From Candidatus Omnitrophota bacterium (GTDB taxonomy: Bacteria; Ratteibacteria; UBA8468; B48-G9; JAFGKM01), in NCBI GenBank assembly GCA_023819375.1, contig JAMWDI010000001.1, forward strand, positions 171,685-235,684: a stretch of 64,000 nt of DNA. Direction: 5' to 3'. The notes below the pieces were generated by a model. It worked only from the letters and a program-made list of their open reading frames with translations. It was not told where the DNA came from and made no database searches. Positions 8,655-17,881 of this stretch are shown piece by piece; positions within the stretch are counted from its first letter, which is position 1; every line of letters starts with the position of its first letter. Made by a program: the position numbers and the translations under genes.

Positions 8655-9731
8655 TTATTCCTTTATTTCCTTAACAAATTTGGCTATTAAATCTCCTACT
8701 TCACTCGTTGTTAAACCCATTTTTCCTGCTTCAAGTGATTTTATATAACCCTCAGATAATGCTTTAATAATTGCCTTTTCTATTATTTTTGCTCCTTTCA
8801 TTTCACCAAGTTGCTCAAGCATCATACTTCCTGCTAAGATTGTTGCTAAAGGACAAGCAATATTTTTACCAGCATATTTTGGAGCAGACCCATGAATTGG
8901 TTCAAACATACTTACACCTTCTGGATTTATATTTCCTCCTGCAGCAATTCCAAGGCCTCCTTGCGTTATAGCACCAAGATCTGTAATTATATCTCCAAAC
9001 ATATTATTTGTAACTATAACATCAAACCATTCTGGATTCTTAACCATCCACATACATATAGCATCAACGAAAGCAAAATCAAGTTTAATATCAGAAAAAT
9101 CTTTTGAAACTTCATTTGCTGTTCTTCTCCATAAATCACCCTCATATGTCAAAACATTCGCCTTATCAACGACTGTTAAAGTTTTCTTTTTATTTCTTTT
9201 TCTTGAAAGTTCAAAAGCAAATCTGATACATCTTTCTACCCCTTTTCTTGTATTGATTGACAATTGTATTGCTATTTCATCTTTTGTCCCTTTCTTAAAA
9301 TTACCACCAATTCCACAATATAAACCTTCTGTATTTTCTCTAACTACAACGTAATCAATATCTTCTGGGGTTTTATTCTTCAAGGGACAATCAACTCCAG
9401 GGAAAAGTTTTACAGGTCTTAAATTTATATATTGATCAAGTTCAAATCTTATTTTAAGTAGTATCCCTTTTTCCAAAATACCTGGTGGAACATCAGGATG
9501 CCCAACTGCTCCAAGATAAATCGCATCAAGTTTTTTAAATTCTTCAATTGCACTTTCCGGTAGTGTTTCACCAGTTTTGAGATATCTTTCACCCCCAAAA
9601 TCATAATATATCCATTCAATCTTAAAATCACATACTTCACTTACACTATCAATCACTTTAACTCCTTCTCTTATTATTTCAGGACCTATGCCATCTCCCC
9701 CTATAACACCTATTTTATAGTTTTTCTTCAT
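8655..9731 (-). CDS. leuB: 3-Isopropylmalate dehydrogenase
   Basis: Oxidatively decarboxylates 3-isopropylmalate to 2-oxoisocaproate with NAD in leucine biosynthesis. The 358-residue product has GGDGIGPEI (11-19), RENTEGLYCG, the catalytic VDKANVL and VTNNMFGDIITDL metal-binding segments, and the GSAPKYAGKN adenine loop. Family members include tartrate/malate and isocitrate dehydrogenases, but location as the last gene of an operon with leuA, leuC and leuD favours LeuB. Its start overlaps the enolase-superfamily gene by 4 bases, indicating translational coupling. Confidence 0.9.
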   Translation of the reverse strand: MKKNYKIGVIGGDGIGPEIIREGVKVIDSVSEVCDFKIEWIYYDFGGERYLKTGETLPESAIEEFKKLDAIYLGAVGHPDVPPGILEKGILLKIRFELDQYINLRPVKLFPGVDCPLKNKTPEDIDYVVVRENTEGLYCGIGGNFKKGTKDEIAIQLSINTRKGVERCIRFAFELSRKRNKKKTLTVVDKANVLTYEGDLWRRTANEVSKDFSDIKLDFAFVDAICMWMVKNPEWFDVIVTNNMFGDIITDLGAITQGGLGIAAGGNINPEGVSMFEPIHGSAPKYAGKNIACPLATILAGSMMLEQLGEMKGAKIIEKAIIKALSEGYIKSLEAGKMGLTTSEVGDLIAKFVKEIKE

Positions 9732-11029
9732 AACTTTACTCCTTTTTGAATAAATATTTTTTTATAATGCTCTGAAGTTTCAAATATTCCTCCACTAACT
9801 TTAAAAAATTCCTCGTTCAAATTAAAAATCCCATTTTCAGGCAAAACCCATTTTTTACCATAAAAGGGATGATACTCCAAAAGTTTCTCCCAATTTTTAT
9901 AATATTGAAATCCATTTGATTCAACTATAGGAATTTTTAACTCTGGTAAAGTTTTAATTCCTGAAGAGAAAATTTTATTCCATTCAACAAGTACAGGTAT
10001 AACTGTTAAATCTGCACAAAAATAATCCATATTCCTCTTTTCTGCTTCATTTATTATCTTTAAAGTCATACTCAATGTTTTTGCAATCGGTTTAAGAGCC
10101 ACTCCTTTATAACCCATTTGACTTCTTTTTATAACATCTTTATCTGTATGAGCACTTTCATCCGCAACAATTCTCACAGGAATATCACTTATATCTATTT
10201 CCATGTTTTCTGGGAATGGTTCCTCTATAACAATTACCTGTTCAAGTGCCTTTATTTTATCTAAAAAATCAATTAATCTCATCAATCTATCTTTACTATC
10301 ATATCTTCCATTTGCGTCAAAATAATACGGAATTTTACCATTTTTTGTAAAAGAGATTGTATAATTTTTAAATTTTTCATGTATCGTTCTAATTCTTTCT
10401 TTATCCCAATTTAACATTTTTTCTCTATCCCCATCATTTGCAGGATCTGAACCAATTTTAATTTTTAAAACAAAAAAACCTTCATTTATCATCTTTTCTA
10501 TTTCTTCAAGTGAAATAGCATATGATATTAAAGGAACACAGGCGATTTTTTGATGTCTATATTTAAATGGATATTTATATTTTTCCGGTATCATATCAAA
10601 AAAATTATTTATTTTTTTCTCTTTTGCATATAAAATCCACAAAGCATTATCAACAGGAACAAGAGAATTTAAAGTAAAAGTCTCTCTTAAATCATTTCTT
10701 CCTGTTATTTTTTTTGCATATTTATGAACCTCTTTAAAAATATAATCAAAAATTTCAACAGGATTTTCAATTTCTATATCTTTTAAAATTTTTAATGCAT
10801 ACTGTGTAGTAGAAAACATCAAAGCATTTCCTCCTTCTTCACTATTTTCAGAAAAAACATTACTATCTGCCCATAAAACACTTTGAGTTCCAAGACCAAT
10901 TGAATAATTATTTTCACTCTCCAAATAAACTATACTTTGCCATGCACCTGTTAGAAACTTCCCTTTAAATCCAAGTGGCTTTTTAAACTCTTCAATCTCA
11001 AAACTTAAATCAGTATTTTGGATTTTCAT
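9728..11029 (-). CDS. Enolase-superfamily (mandelate racemase/muconate lactonizing type) enzyme in the leu operon
   Basis: 433 residues with a capping domain (about 1-170) and a modified TIM barrel. Barrel motifs are visible: KIKIG (KxK acid/base pair), YFDANGR (metal Asp), VIEEPF (metal Glu), VADES (third metal ligand) and GVALKP. These predict Mg-dependent alpha-proton abstraction from a carboxylate. It is longer than typical MR/MLE members (about 360-400), so the substrate class is unclear. It sits between leuD and leuB, overlapping leuD by 20 bases and leuB by 4, so it must be made together with the leucine enzymes. A role on a leucine-pathway or related branched acid is inference; no such role is established. 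Confidence 0.78.
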   Translation of the reverse strand: MKIQNTDLSFEIEEFKKPLGFKGKFLTGAWQSIVYLESENNYSIGLGTQSVLWADSNVFSENSEEGGNALMFSTTQYALKILKDIEIENPVEIFDYIFKEVHKYAKKITGRNDLRETFTLNSLVPVDNALWILYAKEKKINNFFDMIPEKYKYPFKYRHQKIACVPLISYAISLEEIEKMINEGFFVLKIKIGSDPANDGDREKMLNWDKERIRTIHEKFKNYTISFTKNGKIPYYFDANGRYDSKDRLMRLIDFLDKIKALEQVIVIEEPFPENMEIDISDIPVRIVADESAHTDKDVIKRSQMGYKGVALKPIAKTLSMTLKIINEAEKRNMDYFCADLTVIPVLVEWNKIFSSGIKTLPELKIPIVESNGFQYYKNWEKLLEYHPFYGKKWVLPENGIFNLNEEFFKVSGGIFETSEHYKKIFIQKGVKL

Positions 11030-11528
11030 TTTTTTCTATTTCTTTTACATATTTTTCAGCAATTTTCATAAGTCCACCACTTTCTATTATCTTTTCTAAA
11101 AATTCAGGATATCTGTTAAATTTATAGATTTTACCATTTCTCATATTTTTAACATGACCTACACTAAAATCAACTTCCAGTATATCCCCTTCTTCTATTT
11201 CGTCTACTTCTTTTAGTTCTATCAAAGGTAATCCAATGTTTATAGAATTCCTGAAAAAAATTCTTGCAAAACTTTTAGCAATTACAACTGAAATTCCACT
11301 CCCTTTAATTGAAATAGGAGCATGTTCTCTGCTACTACCACATCCAAAATTTTCACCTGCAACGATTATATCTCCTTTTTTAACTTTTTTTGCAAAATCA
11401 GGCCTGATTGTTTCAAAGCAATGCAAAGATAATTCTTTTTCGTCGGTTGTATTTAAATATCGTGCAGAAATTATATCATCTGTATTTATGTGATCTCCAA
11501 ATTTCCAGACAGTCCCTTTTATTTTCAT
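11010..11528 (-). CDS. leuD: 3-Isopropylmalate dehydratase small subunit
   Basis: Small swivel subunit of isopropylmalate isomerase, pairing with LeuC to interconvert 2- and 3-isopropylmalate. The 172-residue product has [16 protein letters not shown] near the N terminus and the substrate-loop motif [14 protein letters not shown] (about 57-70). It is the short LeuD2 type found with archaeal-style LeuC. The ATG is preceded by AAAGGAAAAAA. Downstream the gene overlaps the enolase-superfamily gene by 20 bases; upstream 18 bases separate it from the UROD-like gene. Confidence 0.94.
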   Translation of the reverse strand: MKIKGTVWKFGDHINTDDIISARYLNTTDEKELSLHCFETIRPDFAKKVKKGDIIVAGENFGCGSSREHAPISIKGSGISVVIAKSFARIFFRNSINIGLPLIELKEVDEIEEGDILEVDFSVGHVKNMRNGKIYKFNRYPEFLEKIIESGGLMKIAEKYVKEIEKNENPKY

Positions 11529-11546
11529 TTTTTTTCCTTTTTTTAA

Positions 11547-12563
11547 TCAACACCACATTTTACAATATTTTTGCATTGATTTTATAACCTGCCCTATATT
11601 TTCAATTGGGGTTCCTGGATAAGCACCAAAAATAAGTAAAAGCCCCCCATTTTTGCTTCCGAGTTTTTTAATACAATTCTTTATATGTTTGTCGATATCT
11701 TCCAATTTTCCAAAAATTGTTATTTTCTGTCTATCTATATCAAGTGAAATTGTAATGATCCCTTTTGCAAACTTTTCCAAATTATCAAGACCATTCACAA
11801 GATCCTGCGGATTTAAAATTGTTACTCCTGTTTCAATTAAATCTGGAATAATGTCAACAATATATCCATCAGTATGTAAATAAACCTCTACATTTTTTCT
11901 TCTACATATTGTAAAAATTTCCTTATAAGATGGTTTTATTAATTCCCTCCATTTTACAGGATTTATTGGCAAAGAATTTTGATGTCCAAGATCATCACCA
12001 AAACTTATCACATCTGGTTCAAGTTCAACATACTTTTTTATAATTATTTTCCAATATTCAGTTAAAATCTCTATCAAGTTTTTTAGTCTCGGCTCATTTA
12101 AAGCAACATCTATCATAAAATTTTCAAATCCTCTCAAATATATGAGCCGAAGGTAAAAAAAGCCGTGATCAACACCAAGAAAAACAGTTCCTCCTTCTTT
12201 TTTTATTTTTTTCACATATTCTTTCAACTCATCCCAATTTTTATATTTTAAAGGGTCTGGAGGATTAAAATATTTTAAATTTTCCCAATCAGAAAGTGGA
12301 TGCTTAACAACTTGTCCATCAAGATAATCCCCAGGATAATGCCATAAACAACCCCATTCATCCTCTTTAAAATTTTCTTTTTCTCTTTCAGGTATTTTAC
12401 TTATTCCAATATTTACATCAACACATTCTTTTTTTAAATTTTCAAAATATTCTTCATTTTCATCCCATACTTTTCCATTTATACTTACTGTACATGGGAC
12501 AAAACCATTTCCTTCTCTTTTTATAATTTTTAAAAATACCTCCCTTTTTTCCCAATCTTTCAT
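11547..12563 (-). CDS. UROD-like (MtaA/CmuA-type) protein inside the leu operon
   Basis: 338-residue member of the uroporphyrinogen decarboxylase fold family. Visible blocks are SFGDDLGHQN, YLHTDGYIVDIIPDLI and TILNPQDLV, with a GAYPG C-terminal segment. HTD stands where MtaA-type zinc methyltransferases have HxC, so thiol methyl transfer is not supported. It lies between leuC (4-base overlap) and leuD, and is therefore almost certainly co-expressed with leucine biosynthesis. It is a distant paralogue of the protein at 7489. The substrate is not recognisable; decarboxylation or binding of a polycarboxylate is conceivable but unproven. Confidence 0.78.
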   Translation of the reverse strand: MKDWEKREVFLKIIKREGNGFVPCTVSINGKVWDENEEYFENLKKECVDVNIGISKIPEREKENFKEDEWGCLWHYPGDYLDGQVVKHPLSDWENLKYFNPPDPLKYKNWDELKEYVKKIKKEGGTVFLGVDHGFFYLRLIYLRGFENFMIDVALNEPRLKNLIEILTEYWKIIIKKYVELEPDVISFGDDLGHQNSLPINPVKWRELIKPSYKEIFTICRRKNVEVYLHTDGYIVDIIPDLIETGVTILNPQDLVNGLDNLEKFAKGIITISLDIDRQKITIFGKLEDIDKHIKNCIKKLGSKNGGLLLIFGAYPGTPIENIGQVIKSMQKYCKMWC

Positions 12564-13819
12564 ATTACCTCCTCAGGATGACAGATTTTACCTTTAATTG
12601 CACTTGCAATTGCAACTTCTGGATTTGATAGATAAACATAACTTTCGGGATGACCCATCCTTCCTATAAAATTTCTATTTGTTGTTGCAATAGCAACCTC
12701 TCCTTTACTTAAAACTCCCATATGTCCTCCAAGGCATGGACCACAAGTTGGAGGACTAATGACACAACCTGCAGAAAGGAAGATTTCTATTAATCCTTCT
12801 TTTAATGCTTCTTGATAAATTTTCTGTGTAGCAGGTATAATTATACATCTTACTTCTGGATGAATTTTCTTTCCTTTCAATATTTTCGCAGTTTTCCTTA
12901 AATCACTTATTCTTCCATTTGTACAAGAACCTATTACAACCTGATCTATCTTTACATCTTTATATTCCCACACACTTTTTGAATTACTTGGCAAATGAGG
13001 AGAAGCAACTTGTGGATCAATTTTATCTACGTTTATTTCTATTATTTTTTCATAATCATTTTCACTATCAGTTTTCAAATCCAATTTTATTTCAAATTTT
13101 GCATCAATCTCTTTTAAATAATTTTCTGTAATTCTATCAAATTTTATTATTCCGTTTTTAGCACCACCTTCAATTGCCATATTACACATGGTAAATCTAT
13201 CATCCATAGGTAAATTTTCAATAACAGGACCTGTAAATTCCATACTTTTATAATTTGCACCATTCACTCCTATTTTTCCAATTGTATAAAGAATTAAGTC
13301 TTTTCCTCCAACAAATTCTTTTAATCTTCCATAATAATAAAATTTTATTGTCTCAGGAACTTTAAACCACAACTTCCCTGTTATCATAGCATACGCAACA
13401 TCGGTACTCCCAACCCCTGTAGAAAAACTACAAACTGCACCATAAGTACATGTATGACTATCTGCTCCTATAATCAGCTGTCCTGGCAATGTTAATCCTT
13501 CTTCAGGTAAAAGAACATGTTCTATTCCAGCCCTTCCAATTTCATAAAATCTTACTCCATACTTTTTTGAAAATTCTCTTAATTTTTTTACAAGTTCTGC
13601 ACTTTTAATATCTTTACAAGGGGTAAAATGATCAGGGACAAGTACAATTTTTTTTGGGTCAAACACCTTTTTTGCCCCAATTTTTTCAAATTCTTCAATA
13701 GCAAGAGGACCTGTTATATCATTTGCTAAAATTAAATCTACATTACATTCAATAAAATCACCTGGTAAAACTTCCTTTTTATCAGAATGGAAAGCAAGAA
13801 TTTTCTGCGAAATTGTCAT
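12560..13819 (-). CDS. leuC: 3-Isopropylmalate dehydratase large subunit
   Basis: Aconitase-family [4Fe-4S] subunit of isopropylmalate isomerase. The 419-residue product has the cluster cysteines in VIGSCTNGR and PTCGPCLGG, the DHFTPCKD and GADSHTCTYGA motifs, and the C-terminal TTNRNFIGRMGHP active-site block. Its length fits the LeuC2/HacA type rather than the longer E. coli form (about 466), so homoaconitase activity cannot be excluded from sequence alone; leuA and leuB context favours leucine. It is separated from leuA by one base and overlaps the following UROD-like gene by 4. Confidence 0.93.
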   Translation of the reverse strand: MTISQKILAFHSDKKEVLPGDFIECNVDLILANDITGPLAIEEFEKIGAKKVFDPKKIVLVPDHFTPCKDIKSAELVKKLREFSKKYGVRFYEIGRAGIEHVLLPEEGLTLPGQLIIGADSHTCTYGAVCSFSTGVGSTDVAYAMITGKLWFKVPETIKFYYYGRLKEFVGGKDLILYTIGKIGVNGANYKSMEFTGPVIENLPMDDRFTMCNMAIEGGAKNGIIKFDRITENYLKEIDAKFEIKLDLKTDSENDYEKIIEINVDKIDPQVASPHLPSNSKSVWEYKDVKIDQVVIGSCTNGRISDLRKTAKILKGKKIHPEVRCIIIPATQKIYQEALKEGLIEIFLSAGCVISPPTCGPCLGGHMGVLSKGEVAIATTNRNFIGRMGHPESYVYLSNPEVAIASAIKGKICHPEEVI

Positions 13820-13820
13820 T

Positions 13821-15350
13821 TTAAGTCCCTTTTATTTTTTTCTTTTCTATATTACTCCTTAAGAGATAAAAATTTATTGCATTCAAGTAGGCTTTTCCAC
13901 TTGCTTCAATAATATCTGTGCTCACTCCCTTACCATAAACCCTCTCCCCATCTATTTCAATACAAACTGTTACTTCTCCCTGTGCATCTTTTCCCCCTGT
14001 GATTGCTGTAATTTTATACTCTTTTAAAATAGGGGAAAGTTTAGTTATCCTATCAATTGCTTTATAAAGAGCATCAACTGGGCCATCTCCTCTTGAAGCA
14101 TCTTCAATAATTTTATTACCTTTTTTTAATCTAACAGTCGCAGAAGGAATTGTTGAAGAACCAGAAATTATATGAAAATATTCAAGTGTATAAACTGGAT
14201 TAACAGAAATTATTTCTTCTTCTGCAAGTGCTATTAAATCAACATCGTGAATTTCTTTTTTCTTTTCTGCAAGATTTTTAAATTTTTCAAAAAATTTCTC
14301 AAATTTATCTTCTTCAAACTCAAAGCCAAGTATTTTTAATCTTTCTCTTAAGGCATGTCTTCCTGAATGTTTGCCAAGAACAAGTTCACTTTTTGGAATT
14401 CCTATCATTTTAGGATCTATAATTTCATAAGTTAATCTATGTTTAAGAATACCATCTTGATGAATACCTGACTCGTGTTTAAAGGCATTTGCTCCAACTA
14501 TTGCTTTATTTGGTTGAACAGGAATACCTGTTAAAGTTGAAACGAGTCTACTTGTTTTAAAAATTTCTTCTGTTTTAATATTTGTTTCAACCTTATAATA
14601 ATCTTTTCTAACAACCAGATTCATAACAACTTCTTCAAGGGCAGCATTTCCTGCTCTTTCTCCTAATCCATTTATTGTGCATTCAACCTGTCTTGCTCCA
14701 TTTAAGATGGCGCTTAAAGAATTACTAACAGCAAGTCCAAGATCATTATGACAATGTACACTTATAATTATTTCTTTTGGTAAATTTTCTCTTAAAAATT
14801 TAATCAATTTCCCAAATTCTTCTGGAATTGCATAACCCACTGTATCTGGAATATTTATAGTTTTTGCTCCTTCTTCTGCTACTGCTTTACAAACTTCCAA
14901 AAGAAAATCTGGTTCTGTTCTTGAAGCATCCTCAGGAGAAAATTCTATATCTTCTATAAATTTTTTTGCATATCTAACTTTTTCTCTTGCTATTTTAAGT
15001 ATTTCTTCTTTTGCTTTTTTCAATTTATATTTTCTATGAATCTCACTTGTTGCGAGAAAAAGATGCAATCTTGGTTTTTGGGCAGTTTCAAGTGCTTTGA
15101 GAGCAGAATTTATGTCTTCATCTTTACATCTTGCGAGAGCACAGACAACACAGTTTTTTACATTTTCTCCTATAATTCTCACTGCTTTTGCATCATCTGG
15201 GCTTGAAATTGGAAAACCTGCTTCAATTATATCTACACCAAGTTTTTCAAGTTGTAAAGCAATCTTAAGTTTTTCATCACTTGTTAAACTTGCTCCTGGT
15301 GATTGTTCTCCATCCCTTAATGTTGTATCAAAAATTAAAACTCTTTCCAT
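13821..15350 (-). CDS. leuA: 2-Isopropylmalate synthase
   Basis: First committed enzyme of leucine synthesis, condensing acetyl-CoA with 2-oxoisovalerate. With the start at the ATG at 15350 the protein has 509 residues: a TIM barrel with TLRDGEQSPG near the N terminus, the metal motif VHCHNDLG and GLGERAGNA, and a C-terminal LeuA regulatory domain (about 390-509) that normally binds leucine. The start is fixed by an AAAGGGGAAT ribosome-binding site and homology; the frame is open 59 codons further upstream, but that part is not conserved. It heads the operon leuA-leuC-UROD-leuD-enolase-leuB. A regulatory RNA leader is not apparent in the 100-base divergent gap. Confidence 0.95.
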   Translation of the reverse strand: MERVLIFDTTLRDGEQSPGASLTSDEKLKIALQLEKLGVDIIEAGFPISSPDDAKAVRIIGENVKNCVVCALARCKDEDINSALKALETAQKPRLHLFLATSEIHRKYKLKKAKEEILKIAREKVRYAKKFIEDIEFSPEDASRTEPDFLLEVCKAVAEEGAKTINIPDTVGYAIPEEFGKLIKFLRENLPKEIIISVHCHNDLGLAVSNSLSAILNGARQVECTINGLGERAGNAALEEVVMNLVVRKDYYKVETNIKTEEIFKTSRLVSTLTGIPVQPNKAIVGANAFKHESGIHQDGILKHRLTYEIIDPKMIGIPKSELVLGKHSGRHALRERLKILGFEFEEDKFEKFFEKFKNLAEKKKEIHDVDLIALAEEEIISVNPVYTLEYFHIISGSSTIPSATVRLKKGNKIIEDASRGDGPVDALYKAIDRITKLSPILKEYKITAITGGKDAQGEVTVCIEIDGERVYGKGVSTDIIEASGKAYLNAINFYLLRSNIEKKKIKGT

Positions 15351-15376
15351 ATTCCCCTTTTTTCTTTTTTCCTTAA

Positions 15377-15405
15377 ATAATACCATAAAATTTGACATAG
15401 ATAAA
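15377..15405 (-). promoter_or_regulatory. Possible leuA promoter
   Basis: On the minus strand TTTATC (15405-15400), 17-base spacer, TATTAT (15382-15377), about 26 bases before the leuA ATG. The -35 match is poor. Confidence 0.35.
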
Positions 15406-15419
15406 GAAAAATGTATAAA
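15392..15419 (+). promoter_or_regulatory. Probable promoter of the lipoprotein gene at 15451
   Basis: Perfect TTGACA (15392-15397), 16-base spacer, TATAAA (15414-15419) preceded by TG. It predicts a leader of about 25 bases with no strong Shine-Dalgarno. It overlaps the possible leuA promoter on the other strand. Confidence 0.65.
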
Positions 15420-15450
15420 ATCTTTTAAAAAGTATTGAAATATTGAAAAA

Positions 15451-16056
15451 ATGAAAAAACTATTAATCATTTCAATTTCGTTAATCATAATTTTTTCTGG
15501 ATGTTTTAAAAAAAGAGAAATAACCAATCTACCATTGAGTCCACAAGAAATAGAAGAAGCAATAAATTATGGAAGAACAAAAGCAAATTTAACATTTACT
15601 GAATTTACTGAGAAATGGACAATAGATTATGGATATGAACAAGGCAAAGGAAAAGTTACTTTAATCACACCATTTTTAAGGATAGCCTTACTATCAAAAA
15701 ATGCAACTGAAAAAAGACAAAAAATTGATATGAAAGTCATAAATCTTGCTTTGAAAGACATTGCAGATAAAATTGTTTTTAAAGTGACTTTATATGGAGA
15801 TTATCCAACTTTTGGGAGAACAGCGAAGTTTTATTTAGAATATAATAATAAGAAAATCCAACCTCTTTCTGCCTTTATGTCTCCTTATTCACAATTTGCA
15901 AGAGATTATACACATATTTCAGAAGGAGAAGTAAAATTTTCTAATCAGGGAATACCCAAAACTGCAAAGGTTAAACTTTTTGTTGTGTTTATTCCTTATG
16001 AAAAGGAGAAAGAAACTACTTGTTCTTTTGAATTTGATCTGAGTAAATATAAATAA
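15451..16056 (+). CDS. Putative lipoprotein of unknown function
   Basis: 201 residues. The N terminus is a short lysine-positive segment, a hydrophobic stretch and a lipobox-like FSGC, so Cys18 would be lipidated and the protein held at the membrane surface. The remainder (about 20-201) is soluble and beta-rich by appearance, with polar strands such as KVTLITPFLRIALL and IVFKVTLYGDYP; no catalytic motif is recognisable. It is transcribed alone from its own promoter. Its last 41 bases overlap the convergent PAP2 gene, an unusually long 3' overlap. No family assignment is possible by eye. Confidence 0.75.
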   Translation: MKKLLIISISLIIIFSGCFKKREITNLPLSPQEIEEAINYGRTKANLTFTEFTEKWTIDYGYEQGKGKVTLITPFLRIALLSKNATEKRQKIDMKVINLALKDIADKIVFKVTLYGDYPTFGRTAKFYLEYNNKKIQPLSAFMSPYSQFARDYTHISEGEVKFSNQGIPKTAKVKLFVVFIPYEKEKETTCSFEFDLSKYK

Positions 16057-16795
16057 TAATAAACCTTATTAACCAGAAAGAAAAAGCACCGATTAAAAAA
16101 CCTCCTATTACATCAAATGGGAAATGAACACCAATATAACATCTTGAAAATCCAGAAAATATGCTGAATAACAAAAATAAAATCTTCCATTTTGGCAAAA
16201 TCCATGAAAGAAATAATGCTCCTGTAAAAACAACTTGAGCATGTCCAGAAGGAAAGGAATATTTAGTTATTGGTTTCTCCAGTACATTTATGCTTTTTTC
16301 ATCAAAATATATAAAGGGTCTTGGAAAAGAAATTACTATTTTCAAAATATGAACAATAATTTCACCAAGAAAAAGAGAAAGTATAAAAATTAAAAATAAC
16401 TTTTTAAGTTCATTTCTTTTTTTAAAGTAAATTATACTTCCAACGAGAGGAATAAGAATATATTCTTTACCAAAAGAAGAGAGAAATATAAAGACAGCAT
16501 CTAAAATTTTGCTTTTTTTAGCAAATTTATTTATGAATAAAAAAAGGACTTCATTCCATTTTTTAATTTTTTCTTTAAAACTATTAGAACCAGATTTTAC
16601 CGAAATTTGATAATTTTCAAATTTTTCTTTATTTATTTCAGCATATAGACAAAAATTATGAAAAGCAAAATTTTCAAAGATTTTTTTATCATTTAAAAAC
16701 ACCTCTGAATATAAGGAATGAAATTTTATAGCAAAGATAAATAATAAAATTTGAATCTTAAATAGACCTAACACAAAATATTTTTTAAAGTTCAT
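16016..16795 (-). CDS. PAP2-family membrane phosphatase
   Basis: 259-residue integral membrane protein with the acid phosphatase/phosphatidate phosphatase signature. The visible parts are a Lys followed by FPRPF (motif 1), YSFPSGHAQ (motif 2) and SRCYIGVHFPFDVIGG (motif 3, catalytic His). An N-terminal hydrophobic segment (about 5-30) and a 100-residue polar region precede five or so membrane helices. Relatives dephosphorylate undecaprenyl diphosphate, phosphatidate or phosphatidylglycerophosphate; which one applies is unknown. Placement after a run that includes phospholipid genes is compatible with a lipid role. It overlaps the convergent lipoprotein gene and has its own likely promoter. 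Confidence 0.87.
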   Translation of the reverse strand: MNFKKYFVLGLFKIQILLFIFAIKFHSLYSEVFLNDKKIFENFAFHNFCLYAEINKEKFENYQISVKSGSNSFKEKIKKWNEVLFLFINKFAKKSKILDAVFIFLSSFGKEYILIPLVGSIIYFKKRNELKKLFLIFILSLFLGEIIVHILKIVISFPRPFIYFDEKSINVLEKPITKYSFPSGHAQVVFTGALFLSWILPKWKILFLLFSIFSGFSRCYIGVHFPFDVIGGFLIGAFSFWLIRFIIIYIYSDQIQKNK

Positions 16796-16813
16796 AACTT
16801 ATTATCAGTATTG

Positions 16814-16842
16814 ATTATATCAAAAACAATTTCAGAAGACAA
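16814..16842 (-). promoter_or_regulatory. Probable promoter of the PAP2 gene
   Basis: On the minus strand TTGTCT (16842-16837), 17-base spacer, TATAAT (16819-16814). The predicted leader is only about 11 bases and lacks a Shine-Dalgarno. Confidence 0.5.
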
Positions 16843-16861
16843 AATTTCCATCTTAAAGAAA

Positions 16862-17551
16862 TTACAATTTTTCCACGAAAACTTTTATTTCCCTGCCTTT
16901 TAATTCTATAATACTTATATTTTCAGCATAACAACCAGAATGAAAAATATAGACATTATCTACTTTCAATGGTTCTTTCATTAAAATATGACTATGTCCA
17001 CCGAGAATAAGAGAAAATTTTTTCAATTTTTTAGCAAGTTTTATATCTTCCTCAATCCCCATATGTGTTAAAAATATGATCAGGTTACTTTTTTCATAAA
17101 ACTTTTCAGCCAATTTTTCTCCGCAAAAAATAGGATTTAAAAAATAAAGTGGAGAAATTTTTTTCCATATCTCTTTTACAACAGGAACTGTTAAACCAAT
17201 TAAAGTGATGTTAAAATCCTCAATTTTCAAATCTAAATAAGGCAAAATTTTACTCAATTTTTTTGTATAGAAAAGATTTGCTGAAAGGTGAGGGAAAGAA
17301 GAATTTTTTAATTTAAATTTAAAGAAAAAGGGAATAGGATGAAATTCTCTGTTACCAACTGCTCCTGCCGTATAACCAATCTGACTCATTAGAAAAAGTG
17401 TTTTTTCATAAAATCTCAAATCAAAATTACCGGCACAGATAGCATCACCTGAATCTAACAAAATTGCACCTTTCTCTTTATATTTGTAAATCTTTTTTGC
17501 TTTCTTATATGTAAGTTTACCATGAAAATCAGATGTATGAATTATAAGCAT
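16862..17551 (-). CDS. Calcineurin-type metallophosphoesterase (UshA/5'-nucleotidase-like)
   Basis: 229 residues containing the full metallophosphoesterase metal set: TSDFHG (D, H), DSGDA (D), GNREFH (N, H), THMG and LGGHSHI (H, H). It matches the N-terminal catalytic half of UshA/CpdB-type 5'-nucleotidases but lacks the C-terminal specificity domain (family members with it are 500 or more residues) and any signal peptide, so it is probably a cytoplasmic single-domain phosphatase. It is the last gene of the long minus-strand run and follows the small membrane protein by 7 bases. The nucleotide or phosphoester substrate is unknown. Confidence 0.87.
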   Translation of the reverse strand: MLIIHTSDFHGKLTYKKAKKIYKYKEKGAILLDSGDAICAGNFDLRFYEKTLFLMSQIGYTAGAVGNREFHPIPFFFKFKLKNSSFPHLSANLFYTKKLSKILPYLDLKIEDFNITLIGLTVPVVKEIWKKISPLYFLNPIFCGEKLAEKFYEKSNLIIFLTHMGIEEDIKLAKKLKKFSLILGGHSHILMKEPLKVDNVYIFHSGCYAENISIIELKGREIKVFVEKL

Positions 17552-17558
17552 TTTTCTT

Positions 17559-17873
17559 TCAAATAAATTTAAGCATTTTTAAAATGTTATACAAAATATG
17601 TGGAAACAAAATTACAAAAAAAGTTATTTTAAGATTAATCCTTAAAATGAACTTATCTAAAAGGAAGAAGAAAAAAGATATTAAAAAAGTTGAAAAATCA
17701 AGAAATAAAGGTTCTGGTTTGCCAGGATAGAGATTAAATTTTCTCAAAAGAAATCCGATAAGAAAACAAAGAGAACTTAAAAGATAAAGATAAGAATACT
17801 CAAATTTTTTGAAGATAAAGATAATACCCAGATATATAAAAATCCATTTTAGAAGAATAATTAAATTTTCCAT
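17559..17873 (-). CDS. Small hydrophobic membrane protein, function unknown
   Basis: 104 residues, almost entirely hydrophobic, with about three or four membrane helices separated by short Lys-rich turns (for example KKFEYS, LLRKFNLYPGKPEP). No CDP-alcohol phosphotransferase DG..AR motif or other enzyme signature is visible. I use the ATG at 17873; the frame extends to a TTG at 17885 that would overlap the thiL stop. It is sandwiched between thiL and the phosphoesterase and is likely co-transcribed. I do not recognise a family. Confidence 0.65.
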   Translation of the reverse strand: MENLIILLKWIFIYLGIIFIFKKFEYSYLYLLSSLCFLIGFLLRKFNLYPGKPEPLFLDFSTFLISFFFFLLDKFILRINLKITFFVILFPHILYNILKMLKFI

Positions 17874-17881
17874 CCCATATT

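Noticed and set aside
15351-15450. T-box or attenuator controlling leuA
   Set aside because: The 100-base gap has no leader peptide with Leu codons, no T-box sequence and no stable stem-loop.
15351-15527. 59-codon N-terminal extension of leuA
   Set aside because: Not conserved in LeuA, overlaps the divergent lipoprotein gene, and a good ribosome-binding site precedes the ATG at 15350.
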